Part shown: in pieces, positions 50,208-61,867 of the stretch
Layout: every line of letters starts with the position of its first letter
How positions within the stretch are numbered: the stretch's first letter is position 1
Source of the DNA: Phoronis australis
Taxonomy: Eukaryota > Phoronida > Phoronidae
Length of the DNA: 64,000 bases
Assembly (NCBI GenBank): GCA_002633005.1
Contig: NMRA01000559.1
Coordinates: forward strand, 124,001 to 188,000
Direction of reading: 5' to 3'
Made by a program: the position numbers and the translations under genes
The notes under the pieces: model-generated
What the model was told of the DNA's origin: nothing
What the model saw: only the letters and a program-made list of their open reading frames with translations
Databases searched by the model: none

Positions 50208-53200
50208 AGCGCTTGTCCTCTCTGAGAGGGCTGGACTATTTGTTTCACGTTCACCAGACAGTGACTGTTAACTAATGAAACTTAGTTATTTCGGGAGGTG
50301 AAATTTTTATTGTTAAACGACGCTACGCTTTCAGTGCAATATCATTACGCGAACTGGATGCTTAACTCACGCGAAACACGAACGTAATGATCAAATTTAT
50401 CTGTTGTGAATGGATGCAGAAGTTCTGTCTCAAATTATGTTTACTAATGTACGGAACTTTCATAATCATTTGAGGGCGTATGAAATCGGGAAATGCATTG
50501 TGATTTGTCAAGTTTTCGTTGTGATTACAAATCTAACAATTGTAGGACACATTACTGGTAAATCCCTGAGGGCTTTGGTAAAGTTGTGCGATGGTACATC
50601 CCAGTCACATATACCGGCCTTGAGAGTGAGTACTAATATGAACCAGGGTTGTGCCACCAACAAATATTCAGTCAGACGCCCTCTGGGAGACACCGCCATC
50701 GGGTCTAGCTCGAAAGTGCCAAAAACAGTACTCCGTTATAATGTTAAATATTTCCATTTTCACCCATTGCCGTTACTATAAGCTGCCTGTACCGCGTTGC
50801 GTGGAAGAGTACCAAACAAGGGACACAACGAAGTTCCCGAAATCTTTTGCCTATTTGTGTATTTCTTTACTCACAGATGTAATCTTTTTCTATCATTTCA
50901 TCTTTATTATGAGCTCGCTCCTCTTTGACTAATGACATTTCCTCATAATATAAACTGAGCCCTGAATTCAATGACAATAAATAGGGACTTAGTCCTTAAG
51001 TTAGGGGCGTTTCATGAAAAGATCCCTATTTATTTTGATAATATTGAGAATTCAACGTCGAGTTCCGACTCTCGATTTGTATCAAAGCCAAAAATTGACA
51101 GCATTAGAAAAGCGCAACTCGGTGTTTTCACAAGTCCACAAATGCGCAATATATTTAGGGAACTTACTTGAGACCCTATTTGTGACTGTTTCTTGCAACC
51201 CGGCACTGGTGCCTATACTCACATTGCCTGTCTCTCAACTTTGGGGTATTGGACTGACGACTAAATATTTGGCTTTAATAGATCGACCTATAATTGCGTC
51301 ATGGTGCTAGCCGGCATACTGCACAGCGTCGGGAGTATTCCGCCGGGGAGCTTTGTAAGACCTCCGTCATACGCCGATTTTCGGCCACCAGCACGGTTCA
51401 GTCCAGTCCTCAATGCGATGCCATGCAACAAGACGCAAAACGCTGAGTCTTCGTGAGAAGTTACTTTATTCCGCATGCTGAGCCTACACCGTCATTTAAT
51501 GTTTCAGCTGACTGCAAGAGCACGCCAAGGCATGGGGTATCGGCTACTCTGCGTGGCCCCTCTTCAAACTTTGAAATTCCTGGGTCCGCCCCTTCAGATG
51601 GACTGTTTATTTATTGGATTTTAACTCAATATATAACTTTCTGCGGAAACAAGCATCTGTGAAATTTATGTAACTTTTTTCGTAAAAGTTCCCTACTACC
51701 ATTGCATGCGCGCACCCAGGGGGGGGGGCAATTGGCAAAGTGGGCAAAAAGGTCCGCCCCCGAGAGACAAAAAGTCCGAGAAAATGGGCACAAACGCGCA
51801 ATTCACAGAGGTGCTCCTGTTTTTCTTTTTTTTTTAGTACGCCCGCTCTTTTGTTGGCAAATGGTCCACAACGTCGGGAATTCGAGCCCCCATATCGAAG
51901 GCTTGGTGCGCGCATGCATTGGGTTGTTTTTAAACCGGTAGTCTATAATATTTAGTCTAAAAATCCGGCGGGTAGCACTGTAGCAGTGAATGGGGCCCAT
52001 AGGAACACTCGCCGACAGCCGCCGGAGGGGCGTACTCAAGGGCAGCAACGCTCGTCAAAACTGACATGAAGGCCGTGCAGGCAGACTCGGGAGCGACACT
52101 TAGCTTCTTGCTAACGAATTGCCTGTATTATCGGACTCGCGGATAATGAGTAAAAACTGATCATCGAAACAAATCATTGACTGCGCGCTCTTACTTCTCT
52201 GTAGATTAGTGACTAGACAGTGCCCACCGTCTCGACAGGCCTTCGAGACGGTGAAGCTCTTACGCAGGAATCTTTTCGAAATTATGCCTCACAAAACATA
52301 TCAGACAGAGCCACATACCGAGTACCTTTTACGCATTGAGCGGACACAAGTAGGGCGCCGTTGTCTTTAATTTCTTTCAAACTCGAACAAATACTTCCGT
52401 AATTAATCAAAGTTTTCTTCGAGCAGACCTTCGTTCAGTCTAGGTTCCTACTGGGTTCAGTTGCCCAAATCGCCGGGCAACTGACCATTTTAACTGCGGC
52501 GCTACTATAAGAATAGAACAGAACAGAACAAACTAGAATAAAGTTTATTTTTTATATCGGATGCAGGGTTAAATAAACATTAGGAAAGAATACTAGTTTT
52601 CGATAAAAAATATAAAGAATGAACTAAAATATGTAGGCCTACAAAGAATATCCAGAAGATTGTTTGCAAAAAAGATGACATACCAAATAAGGGTTACAAC
52701 TAGAGTCACAACTGTACACTAAAGCATGACCTTACATAAATCACAACTGCACTCGTACAGATTCTCGAAATGCTTCCAGAATAGTTTTTCTAAGTCGTGA
52801 ACTGCTCAAGGCTGCTTTCGCATAATTTTATTGTAAGGGCGTTCCACGTCATTTTAACTCCGGTATTTCAAGACATAACCATACATTTTTGGCGAAATGA
52901 GGAATTAGAGAGAGAGAGAGAGAGAGTTCACATAGCGAAAACTGTACAGTAGAGGTTTTATCCTGTAATCCTGGCGTGCGCGGTAAGTAGTAGCTTCATC
53001 GTCGGTCTCGAAAGCCGGTCGGCAGGCACAGAGGTCATTGCATGCTCGGCTAGTGACCTGCCTTTTCTGACACCGCCGATCAGTCAGTCACATGACCCGT
53101 CCAGGTCATGTTACACAATGAAGTAAACACATTCGATAGAGAGACTCAGCCGAAGAACGAGGCTGAATACGCGCGGGTTGAAATTAATCGGCACAAGTTC

Positions 53201-53256
53201 GAACTCAGTAACAAACTGTTTAGTAGTTGGAAGCACTAGCGACAGGAAACGTGGAA
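50208..53256. other. Region between the two regucalcin-like genes
   Basis: No supported gene. Frames at 50410-50781 and 50971-51171 have no recognisable features. A fragment ending aattcctgggtccgcccctt at about 51595 belongs to the cagtggcggattta family. A short run of gaacagaacagaacaa precedes aataaagtttatttttt at about 52515-52550, possibly a retroelement tail. A (GA)n microsatellite is at 52907-52927. Confidence 0.55.
52907..52927. repeat. GA dinucleotide microsatellite
   Basis: About ten AG units in a row, 330 bp upstream of the start codon of the downstream regucalcin gene. Likely length-variable. Confidence 0.9.
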
Positions 53257-56200
53257 ATGTCTGTTTCTGTGCTCATAAAAAATGGTGCCAAAACCACAGG
53301 TGAAGGGCCTTACTGGGTCTACGAGGCTGATACTTTGTTGTACGTGGACATTGTCGCTGGTGATGTGCACAGATGGAACTCGAAAACGGACGTTAACGAG
53401 GAGATGCATTTCGGTAAATTATCTCTATTTTTTGCATGCGTAGTTGTTCAATCTTAGATCAGTTGGCCTACTCGGTCAGTAAATGCTGCCCAATAGTTTC
53501 ATATATATGTTGTGACCCTTCATAGTTGGATGTTGTGGTCCCACTTTAAACCACCATAACGTCTTCAGTTTTTAACCTAGAATAATAAGTTTAGTATTCA
53601 CATGTTCACAATGTGTGTAGAAATTGTTATGAGGTGTTCGTTTTTCTATATCTTTATTCGTATTTCAAATAATCGATTGTGAAGTCAGAGTTTCTTGCTG
53701 ACTTTATCCACAGTCGGTATCCGTTCAGTGACGTCATCAAGATTAAGCCTGACGCCTACCGGTGATCGTTTGTCCATCTTCAGGGTCTGGAAATCAAGGC
53801 CATACTTATAGACCGGGATCCCAGAGCTTTTTTGGGCATGAAAAGGTAACCAATTTTCTTTGGTGCCACAGTGCTCTGTGGGTATCCTGATGCTTGGAAA
53901 TGGCCGTCTGGCAGGTTCGCTCTGGTGGGTGTGGTCAGGGGAGCCAAGAGAATTACACTCGAAAATTGAGCTAGATCAACTTTTCTGGTAACCACTTCAA
54001 ACTGCCTTGGATACCTACTACGTAATCCACTGTATCAAAATTGGCCACTGCCAGACAATTTCAGTGGTGGGGAGTACCCGCCAGACGAACATATACAGGG
54101 TACAAAAATTGAGCTAGATCAATCCAAGAGGTAACCGCTTGAAANCATCGGTTTTGAACTCGCCGGGACCGACCGACCATCGCCCTATATAATGTGTGCT
54201 TAATATTTAATTTTTACGTATTTGCAGAGAAAGAGGCCACGGTTATTGTACCCAGAGAAAAGGGGGGCTATCTTGTTTGTGTTGGCAACACGATACGTCA
54301 CGTGGATTGGGACAATAAATCCGTAACACTACTAGCTGAAGTTGACCAGGGTAAAGAAACGCGCTTCAACGATGGAAAGTGTGATGCCAAAGGACGATTT
54401 TGGGCAGGTCAGAGTATGCTAGCACGGGTCTGGTTTAAATTATCCCACTCCTCATAACAAACTTAGTAAAAATAAGCGTATTTCAACTTATGTGTGTAGT
54501 GAACGTCTGTATCGTCCAGACAAAAGAATCGTCGACTTGGTTATAGTTGACACAAATGATTATAAAATGATGTAAACAACACTTTTTTAAGCCATCAACA
54601 GAAAATCCGCCTTTTATCACAGGAACGGACTTTTGATTGAAACCACTTTCCCAGTGGCGGATTTAGGGAAGGGGGGTCAAAGGGGCCATTACCCCCCTAA
54701 AATTCTCCCAGATTCCATTTGGAAGTTCGGGGTGCGAATATCTTAGTGAATAATACTCGATGCCCTGCCCCTCAACTCAAAATCCTCTGGATCCGCCCCT
54801 GTTACGGTTATGAAATTGGTCTCGAATTTTTCCTTAATCAAATTGGAGATGGTTTCAGGGCTTGCATCTAACTAGTGAACAGTTTGTATTCCTTGTGACG
54901 TCAGGCTCTACAAGTTGGCTTGTCACGTCCGGCGTGTCATTTCAAGTTATGCACCAACTGAGCCAGGTCTTAGCGAATAACGAATTGCCAGTTCTTTCGG
55001 CAAACCCGAAAATTTTTTGTCAGTTGAGTAAGGAACAAATCGGGAGACAATTTTATATTGGTCAGTTTGTCTAAACTTTTAGCAAAAGTTTGATTCTTTA
55101 ACGGATAAAGGGTTTATAGCCGCTCTAAGTGGTACTAGACTACTTTGTTCAACAAAATATGACCAACAACTCTCCCTAAACATAAAAAGTTTGGAACAAG
55201 TCTGAGAACTTCTTACAAAGTTTATTAAATCTGCAATGCTTTGAAGGAGTTATTTACAGCTGCGACGACAGTGTATTTCTCACAACATAGCGTCCGTGCG
55301 CTTGAAGCGAGCAAGGAATTTAAAGGCGAAGGCAATCGTTTTTTAATGTCACTTTTAGCAAAAACAAGGTCTGTTGATTATCCCAGGCATATTTTTCACT
55401 TAATTACAGCTTTTCGTAATTAATTTCTCGTCCTCTACTCCGGAAGTGACGTTTTGGGAGGCAAGAATTTCGAGCCAATTTCTGTTCATACAGTCTGACT
55501 GTAAGAGCAGTCGAGTCAGTCATTGTTCTACCCCTGTTGTGATAAGTTCGGTCGTCGTTTGCTTTTGTTTACGAGTCAGTCAACATGCCACGCTGTTGCT
55601 GCGTACCAGGATGTACTCATTATCGTCTCACACGCGCTTTGGGTACCTTGCATCGCTTTCCGAAAGATGACACACTTCGCCGTACTTGGCTAGCTCGCTC
55701 GTGTGAAGAACGCAGCGCTACCCGTTCACGCAACGCACAAAGCAGTGGCAAGCATTTTCAGATTACGACAGAGATATGTACGCTGAACTGATGAAGGTCC
55801 CTGCGAAACAACGCCTGAAGAAGGGTTCCAAACCGTCGCTGTTGATTCCCGGCAGTGCCCCGTCGCCAGCCCCGAGAATTGCGTTTTTGAAGCGAGAAGC
55901 CTCGCAAGCTGTGGCCAATATATATAGTGACTGGAGGCACTTCATCTACTGTCACCCATGCCTCCGAACGTACCCCATAGCGTGCAATTCCAGGAACTAG
56001 TAGTTATTCCCCGTGTGCTGTTGTCTCTAGCCCAGAGCCTGTAAGCAGCCTTGCAGCGATGTTGAGTAGTGGGAGTGAATACAGGCCCAGTTTGACATCC
56101 AGTGAAAAGGATAGTTCGTCATCCAATGAACAGATCGGTGAGCCTAAGTTTGATAAGTTTATTGTGGACTTGTATTGGAGCTATTTAGAAGGTGCCACGT

Positions 56201-59200
56201 GTGTGACGAGGGAGTCGCACGGCGGGATGTAAGCAGTTTGGGTGCTCAAGTCACCATCCACTGGGAGTGTGTCGTGGGACACTCGGGTAAATGGGACAGT
56301 TCTTCCTCTGTACGTGAGACGATAATGAGTTCATCTCGGTAGGCAGCAACAGCGTGGCATGTTGACTGACTCGTAAACAAAAGCAAACGACGACCGAACT
56401 TATCACAACCGAGGTAGAACAATGACTGGCTCGACTGCTCTCTGTATGAAAAGAAATTGGCGCGAAATTCGTGCCTCCCAAAACGTAACTTCCGGAGTAG
56501 ACGACTAGCAATTAATTAAAGTACAAAAAGCTGTAAATAAGTCAAAAATATGTATGGGATAATCAACGAACCCTATTTTTGCTAAAAATGACATGAAAAA
56601 ATGTTGCCTTCGCCTTTAAGTTATAGCATTGTATCCAAGTAGTGTGTGTTTTAGCTGAACAATGTTTATCTCGGAGATCTTTCAATACAGGACTTCAGGA
56701 AGCAATGGGGGCTGATCACGTAGCTGGCGGTACCAGCCTTCCGTTCAGTACGCTCGCACCTCGCTAAAAAACAAGACTTCGCGGTATTACGCGAGATATT
56801 TCTGTGTATTTTGAAAGAGAACACGTGACTTTGGCTAGATTTTAGCTAGGTTCTAGCGTAGGTCCTAGCGTTACTGAACGTACGCCAGGTCAGTTACTTT
56901 GTCTTTGCAACAGCTGACATAGGGGAACAGTTCCACGTTCATGAAAACACCCTCTTACAATGCATGTGATTAGACATGACGTGTTTTAAACAAAAGTTAT
57001 AAAGTGCATGCTTGTCCTCTAGAGGCCACTGTTATTCGGTCCAACGTGACCAGTCGGTACGTTCACTTGCTATTTTGAAGTCTCCCATTGTACTGTAGAA
57101 CTGGCAGGAAAACTCACAGAATCAATTCTGTGTGAAATCGCAAACAACAGAAGTTAGTATCAACTTAAAGCCTAGTAACTTCAACAGAATGTTGTTATTT
57201 TAGATGTATTGGGCTAACTATAGGTAGTCACAGCAAACGCTTAGGAAAAAAGAAAACGCCAGTTTAATCACGTAAATGAAGGTCCGTCAAAATGATAGAT
57301 GAAGGTGCCTTTTCGTGCCATGTTGCGTCACCGCGAGATCCTTGCACAAAAAAAAACAAACAAAAGGCCGCTTACAGTTTGTGTTGAATAGGGATCTGAA
57401 CTGAACACCACTGCGTGTGGGTGTTAGTCACCGCTGTTTGAATTAAAAGGACGGTGACGTTGACAAAAGCAAACCAATACGCCTGACAGTTCATTACATG
57501 GTTACATTTGACAATTCCTGGCACTTGTGGGCTCACAGTGATACTGTTAACATACTGCAGGAACCAAACTTACTGGTGTTACCATTCAAAATGGGCTTTT
57601 AAGAGTCATTTCTCCTCAGCAGCAAAAGACTTTATAGCCTGCTCCATGCATTTCTGTTCTTAGGAACTATGGGCTTGGAGACTGCTCCCGCTGTCCTACC
57701 CCCGGGTAAAGGGTCTTTGTATTGCTACGACCTTGACGGGTCAGTACGCTGCTGTGACACTGGGCTTGACCTGTCCAATGGAATTGCTTGGAACAACGAC
57801 AACACAAAAATGTACTTCGCGGACTCTATACCGAGGAAAATTTATGTATACGACTTCGATCTTGAGAAAGGAAACATTTGTAAGTTTAGAATGCACGTGA
57901 ATAAAGGTTAAATACTTTTTGGTTTAAAAGCATTGCTCTAACGAGCAAGTCTATTCCAGTACCAGCACCAGTGTCATCATAAATCATAACCAGATCTCTA
58001 ACCACACCAGTATCGCTTCGAAGGGTAAATGGAGCATGTGTTGAGCAGATATCGTGAGTTCAGAAGATTCAAAGTTGGCAGTCTGTTTACCATCGGGATG
58101 ATGGCTTGTCAATCACAATATTTTCTGCACTATAGCCATCTAAGTTCTAACATGAATCAAAAGTGTATTTTTAAAATGTTTATTGTTGTCTTATTCTAAT
58201 TCTCACCTCGTGTTTCGCAGCCAACAAACAAGTGGCCATAGAATTTGAAAATTATCCCAATGATCAGCTTGGCTTACCAGACGGAATGTGTATGGACGCA
58301 GACGATAAATTGTGGGTAGCTTGCTATTCAGCCGGGAAAGTAGTACAGTTTGAACCCATAACGGGTAGGTAGTTTTACAGTGGACTGTAAACATAAATAG
58401 ATTGCGACATTCTTGCCTTGCGTCTGCCATCGCAAAAAGAGTTCAAACCAAAGTCGTTGATTAGGGGTCATTCGGAAACGGGGAGCTTTGGCAAAAAGTC
58501 CCACAAGTGCGATACCGTTTAACCGAGCTCTTACTCAGTTGTGCAATACTTTGGGTCATGTTTGTCACCGCCCGTGAATGACTGGGCGCAAATCAGTCGT
58601 CACTGACCGGTCGTGTGCTACCTTTCCTTGCGATGATAGACACTGAAGACAATTAAATTAAATTTCGACCCAACGTGCTCAAACAAAACGTCCGTTGTAA
58701 TGCCTGCTCTATTCGCTCCATTCATTGCTACTCCAGTTGTAATGAACTCTTACTGGAACCTACTGGAATGTTCTCAAGCGTTCTATTGTAAACGAATTAC
58801 ATAATCACTGGTCTGACCTCATAGGCTGTCCCAATCAAGTTCTATCTGCTAGTAATCAAATGGAACTACCAGGCAAAACAAGAACCGCGACCAGTGCCTG
58901 CCTACTCCGTACAGGCCGCTTCATTACAGTGTTGAATGCCTCCTCAGTCAATGGAAAAGCCATACAAATTAGCCACCTGGCCAAAACTCGATAAGTCTTC
59001 TATACAAAATGTTGATGACAATTAAGTCATGTTACATCTTAAGAACACATTTCGCAATTATCTAAAGGTTTCACTGATTACTGTTGGAGGGTTGCCAAAA
59101 CTGAAAATTAACAAAGTTCCTAATGTTTTAAGTAGCAACTATTATCTTTATCCTTGACTTATGATAATGAGGCAGCCTGGTGGGTCATTTTATTTAAAGT

Positions 59201-59989
59201 CCACTCTTATTGGTCAATACAGAGAGCAACTTTCTGCATGTCTGCTTCCAGGGAAGCCACTTTTGATTGATTTTATTTCTGTTTTCAATTCAAGTCGTAG
59301 GCAATGGCCCATACTTGTGCATTTTCGAATTCGCAATTTTAGGATTTCTAAGGATGGCCAACCCTAGTAAACTCTGAAGCGTTGTATTGAGTCGCTGATA
59401 GTTTCGATGTCCTTGTTGGTAACAGAAATAAAATACTCGCGAAAGCTGCGGTGTCTTCAATAAGTCCGCAGTATCTTGCGTAACTCGGTTGTAAGGATCC
59501 CCTGATCTTTGTGTGCCCTGCCAAAAGCAGCCTTTTCCTATGCAGTTATCCCTACGGTGAATTGGCTACCGTGGTGATCTGACATCGTGGCACGTGTCCG
59601 TCAACACTACGCAGAAACAAAAATATGCCATGCAAATCCTTTCACGAGTTCTGTCCACTTTTCCAAGTACATAAAGCTAGTCGGTTAAGTATATTTGCGT
59701 AGTTTGTAATGGTCATTTTATGTATTGATGTTGCTAATTTGGGTAATAATTCTAACCATGCGGTTATTGTATTTTAGGCAATATTCTTCGAACAGTGAAA
59801 TTTCCTGCCAGACGTACCACTTCGTGTGCTTTTGGGGGTGAAAACTTTGAAGACCTGATTGTTTCTACATCCAATAGCGGAGTGCCCCCTGAGGAGTTTA
59901 AGGAGGACGGAGGCCTTCCGGGGAGTTTTTTTAAGGTCACAGGCCTCGGAGCTAAAGCATCACCACCTGAAATGTACAAAGGAGTTTAG
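53257..59989 (+). CDS. Regucalcin/SMP-30-like lactonase, complete
   Basis: Five exons: 53257-53413, 54228-54407, 57664-57879, 58221-58364 and 59778-59989. All introns are phase 1 and the total is 909 nt, 302 residues, against 299 for human regucalcin. It is a cytosolic six-bladed propeller; family members hydrolyse gluconolactone-type substrates with a bound divalent metal and are also described as calcium-binding. The expected residues are present: Glu16 in GEGPYW, Arg98 and Asn100 in RFNDGK, Glu118 in TMGLETAP, Asn151 in LSNGIAW and Asp205 in [17 protein letters not shown]. It also ends with the typical [13 protein letters not shown] and [11 protein letters not shown]. The first ATG in this frame is taken as the start; upstream codons in frame have no ATG. 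A polyadenylation signal AATAAA lies 99 bp after the stop. It could equally be called a luciferin-regenerating-enzyme-like protein, a member of the same family. Confidence 0.92.
54652..54801. mobile_element. 150-bp element with cagtggcggattta ends, nested in another MITE
   Basis: Starts CAGTGGCGGATTTAGGG and ends TCTGGATCCGCCCCTG, imperfect inverted repeats. The flanks (gattgaaaccacttt before, atgaaattggtctc after) read as one disrupted copy of the ggtctcaa-type element, so this one appears to have jumped into it. It lies in intron 2 of the downstream regucalcin gene. Confidence 0.7.
55318..56618. mobile_element. Fold-back transposon with about 300-bp inverted arms and THAP remnant
   Basis: The left arm is about 55318-55632 and the right arm about 56310-56618, in inverted orientation. 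Outer ends read tttaaaggcgaaggcaa and ttgccttcgcctttaa. Both arms contain the block gtcgtcgtttgcttttgttt and both reach into the start codon region of a THAP-type reading frame. It is 1.3 kb long in intron 2 of the downstream regucalcin gene. THAP domains occur in P-element-like transposases, so this may be an internally deleted relative, but no transposase catalytic part is present and no clear target duplication was found. Confidence 0.75.
55585..56000 (+). pseudogene. Broken THAP-domain reading frame inside a fold-back transposon
   Basis: The frame from ATG 55585 gives [10 protein letters not shown], then [18 protein letters not shown], matching the start and the HRFPKD-W core of THAP zinc fingers, which bind DNA. 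After KHF at about 55757 the frame shifts: the next THAP-like part, SDYDRDM through [15 protein letters not shown], lies in another frame. The Cys expected before the HF pair appears replaced. The right arm carries an inverted copy of the first codons, ending early in a stop. It is dead as a gene in this form. Confidence 0.7.
56737..56885. mobile_element. MITE with ccgttcagta and tactgaacg ends
   Basis: About 150 bp. Starts ccgttcagtacgctcgcacc and ends aggtcctagcgttactgaac. Internal gagaacacgtgactttggct matches the element at 36607-36742. Lies in intron 2 of the downstream regucalcin gene, 120 bp after the THAP fold-back element. Confidence 0.7.
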
Positions 59990-60087
59990 GAGTGCTGCAT
60001 GAGTTCGATGGTGTAGCGTTCAATCATGTCAGGCATTCGACATATCTGTATTTAGAAGGGCCCAAAGAGTTCTCTCCACACGACCAA

Positions 60088-60093
60088 AATAAA
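60088..60093 (+). terminator. Polyadenylation signal of the downstream regucalcin gene
   Basis: AATAAA lies 99 bp after the stop codon at 59987-59989. This is a usual distance for a short 3' UTR. Confidence 0.65.
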
Positions 60094-60471
60094 GTAAAAA
60101 CGTCATTGGGCATGCCTGTTGACTCCTCACGCAGGCCTTTTCCTTGAAAATTGCGATTGAACTTTCCTGTTATGACATTCTGAACCCATCAGTGTTGACA
60201 GACACTTTGTATTAATTGATTACAGATCAGTGTTTCTCGAGCAATTTCACTTAACTTGCATGGTACATACTACTAGATTCAACGCGTCACATACGTCACC
60301 GTACCGGTTGAATACACGTGTAGATATGAAGACTTGTTCTGGGTCTCTTTGTCTGTAAAACGTGCTGCAGGTGCAGGGATGTGAAGACAATGCCAAATAG
60401 AACGTCTATAATTAATGTCTACCAGAACCATGAAGTTGGAAGCGAACTAGTTTGTTCAGTATGACTGAACT

Positions 60472-61849
60472 CAATCTACGCATTTAGGCCTGTTATAATA
60501 ATCGTAAATGACGTCAATCCAAGGAGTATTGTGTTTTTTCTTTTATTTAATTCTATTTTTATGGGTCTTTAAAATAAATTCTTCGTAAAACGACCTACTT
60601 TATACATTACCATGCAGACTCCTCAACAAATTCTATGCCGGGGGATAGTGTGTGTGTCAAGGGAAACTACCATTTTCGTCGTTTCAGCGTCTTGTTTTGA
60701 GTCTTGATAATTTTAGTACCCTGCCCCTGCTCGTTTTTGACACCAGGCCAAGGGTCTAATCTTCGAAATTGTTTTTGACATCTTCCTTCTTGCTTCAATA
60801 CGAGCTCAAGATAAGTGTCTGAGACTAGCAGATGAGTTTCACTAGTCCAAGGTCGCACTGGGTGACTCCTAGGTTTGAGCAACAAAATCCAGGTAAAATT
60901 TTGAGTTCAGCAGAGTGAAAAATGTCAAAAATAATTTCTAGCTTGATTTTGAGTTCAACGATTAGACCCCGGGCTCAGAAAACGATTTGTGGCCGCTTCT
61001 ACTGTAAGAAAATGAGAACAGCGGTTGCCACGTGCTCGTTTCCAGTTAACCACTAACCATGTCGGAATTAAAACAACTCTGCATTTAATAAGATTACTTT
61101 TATTTTTCAAAGATAAACATAAAAAATAAATAAGGGTGTTGTACAAAAACTTAAAAGCTGCATCATTAATAACAAAAATACAACATAAAAATAACAACCT
61201 ATGGCCTGTTTCCGACAGTAGTCTTAAATTTAGTGCTCGTTAATTTGCGCCATAAGGAAAAGGTCGAAAAACAAAGTTGGTTCTGTTACGAACCCCAACT
61301 CATTTCATGACCTGTGTTCAGCCACTAAAAAGAAGAAAACAGTCCCATCGATTTCTCGTTTTTTTTTTGAAAAGCAGCACAAATGCAACTGTAGGCAAGG
61401 TTTAAAACGTTATGATTTGCCACGTGATGAGTTAAAAACAAACACCAAATACTTTTAGCAGTCTCCAACGGATTTTCTTTTTTGAAAACGAGAGTAACTA
61501 TAGAAACTGCACCATCAACCTGATTTTCAAAAAAGGCCAGAATCAACTATGATTTTTAGCCTAATCTCAAAATAAGTCACCATTTCACTACAAATAAGAG
61601 CTGGGAGTTTTCCTTAACCTGAATTGAAGTTTCACTTCAACTTGCTTTTAAGCCAGAAAACAGGAAGTACCACTGATTAGGAAAAAAAGATAGTTGGTCC
61701 TGGTCTGTATTTTTGGAAAATAGAGTTCGTGGTGATGTGTTCTGTGGCTCACCTTTCTCAAAAAGAAAATCCACCCGAGACTAACAAAAACGATTCGGCA
61801 AATCATGCTGTTTTAAACCTTGCTACCATGCCTTTGTGAAGCTTTTCAA
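60472..61849. repeat. Second tandem segment, copy 1 (about 1.38 kb)
   Basis: Non-coding segment repeated at 61868-64000. Shared blocks include cgtaaatgacgtcaat, atgggtctttaaaataa and tatgccgggggatagtgtgt. Minus-strand frames of up to 80 codons occur in both copies but show no recognisable protein. Copy 1 ends at a single N (61850). Confidence 0.8.
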
Positions 61850-61867
61850 NCCGTAGATCCGCCTCTG

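Noticed and set aside
50410-51171. Two open frames between the regucalcin genes
   Set aside because: No known motif, no splice partners, and they do not resemble missing regucalcin exons.
53227-53256. Upstream extension of the downstream regucalcin gene
   Set aside because: The added ten codons contain no ATG (they begin with TTG), and the ATG at 53257 aligns with the paralogue start.
61325-61546. Minus-strand frame conserved at 63569-63766
   Set aside because: The surrounding DNA is equally conserved between the two tandem copies, so protein selection is not shown, and the sequence is unrecognisable.
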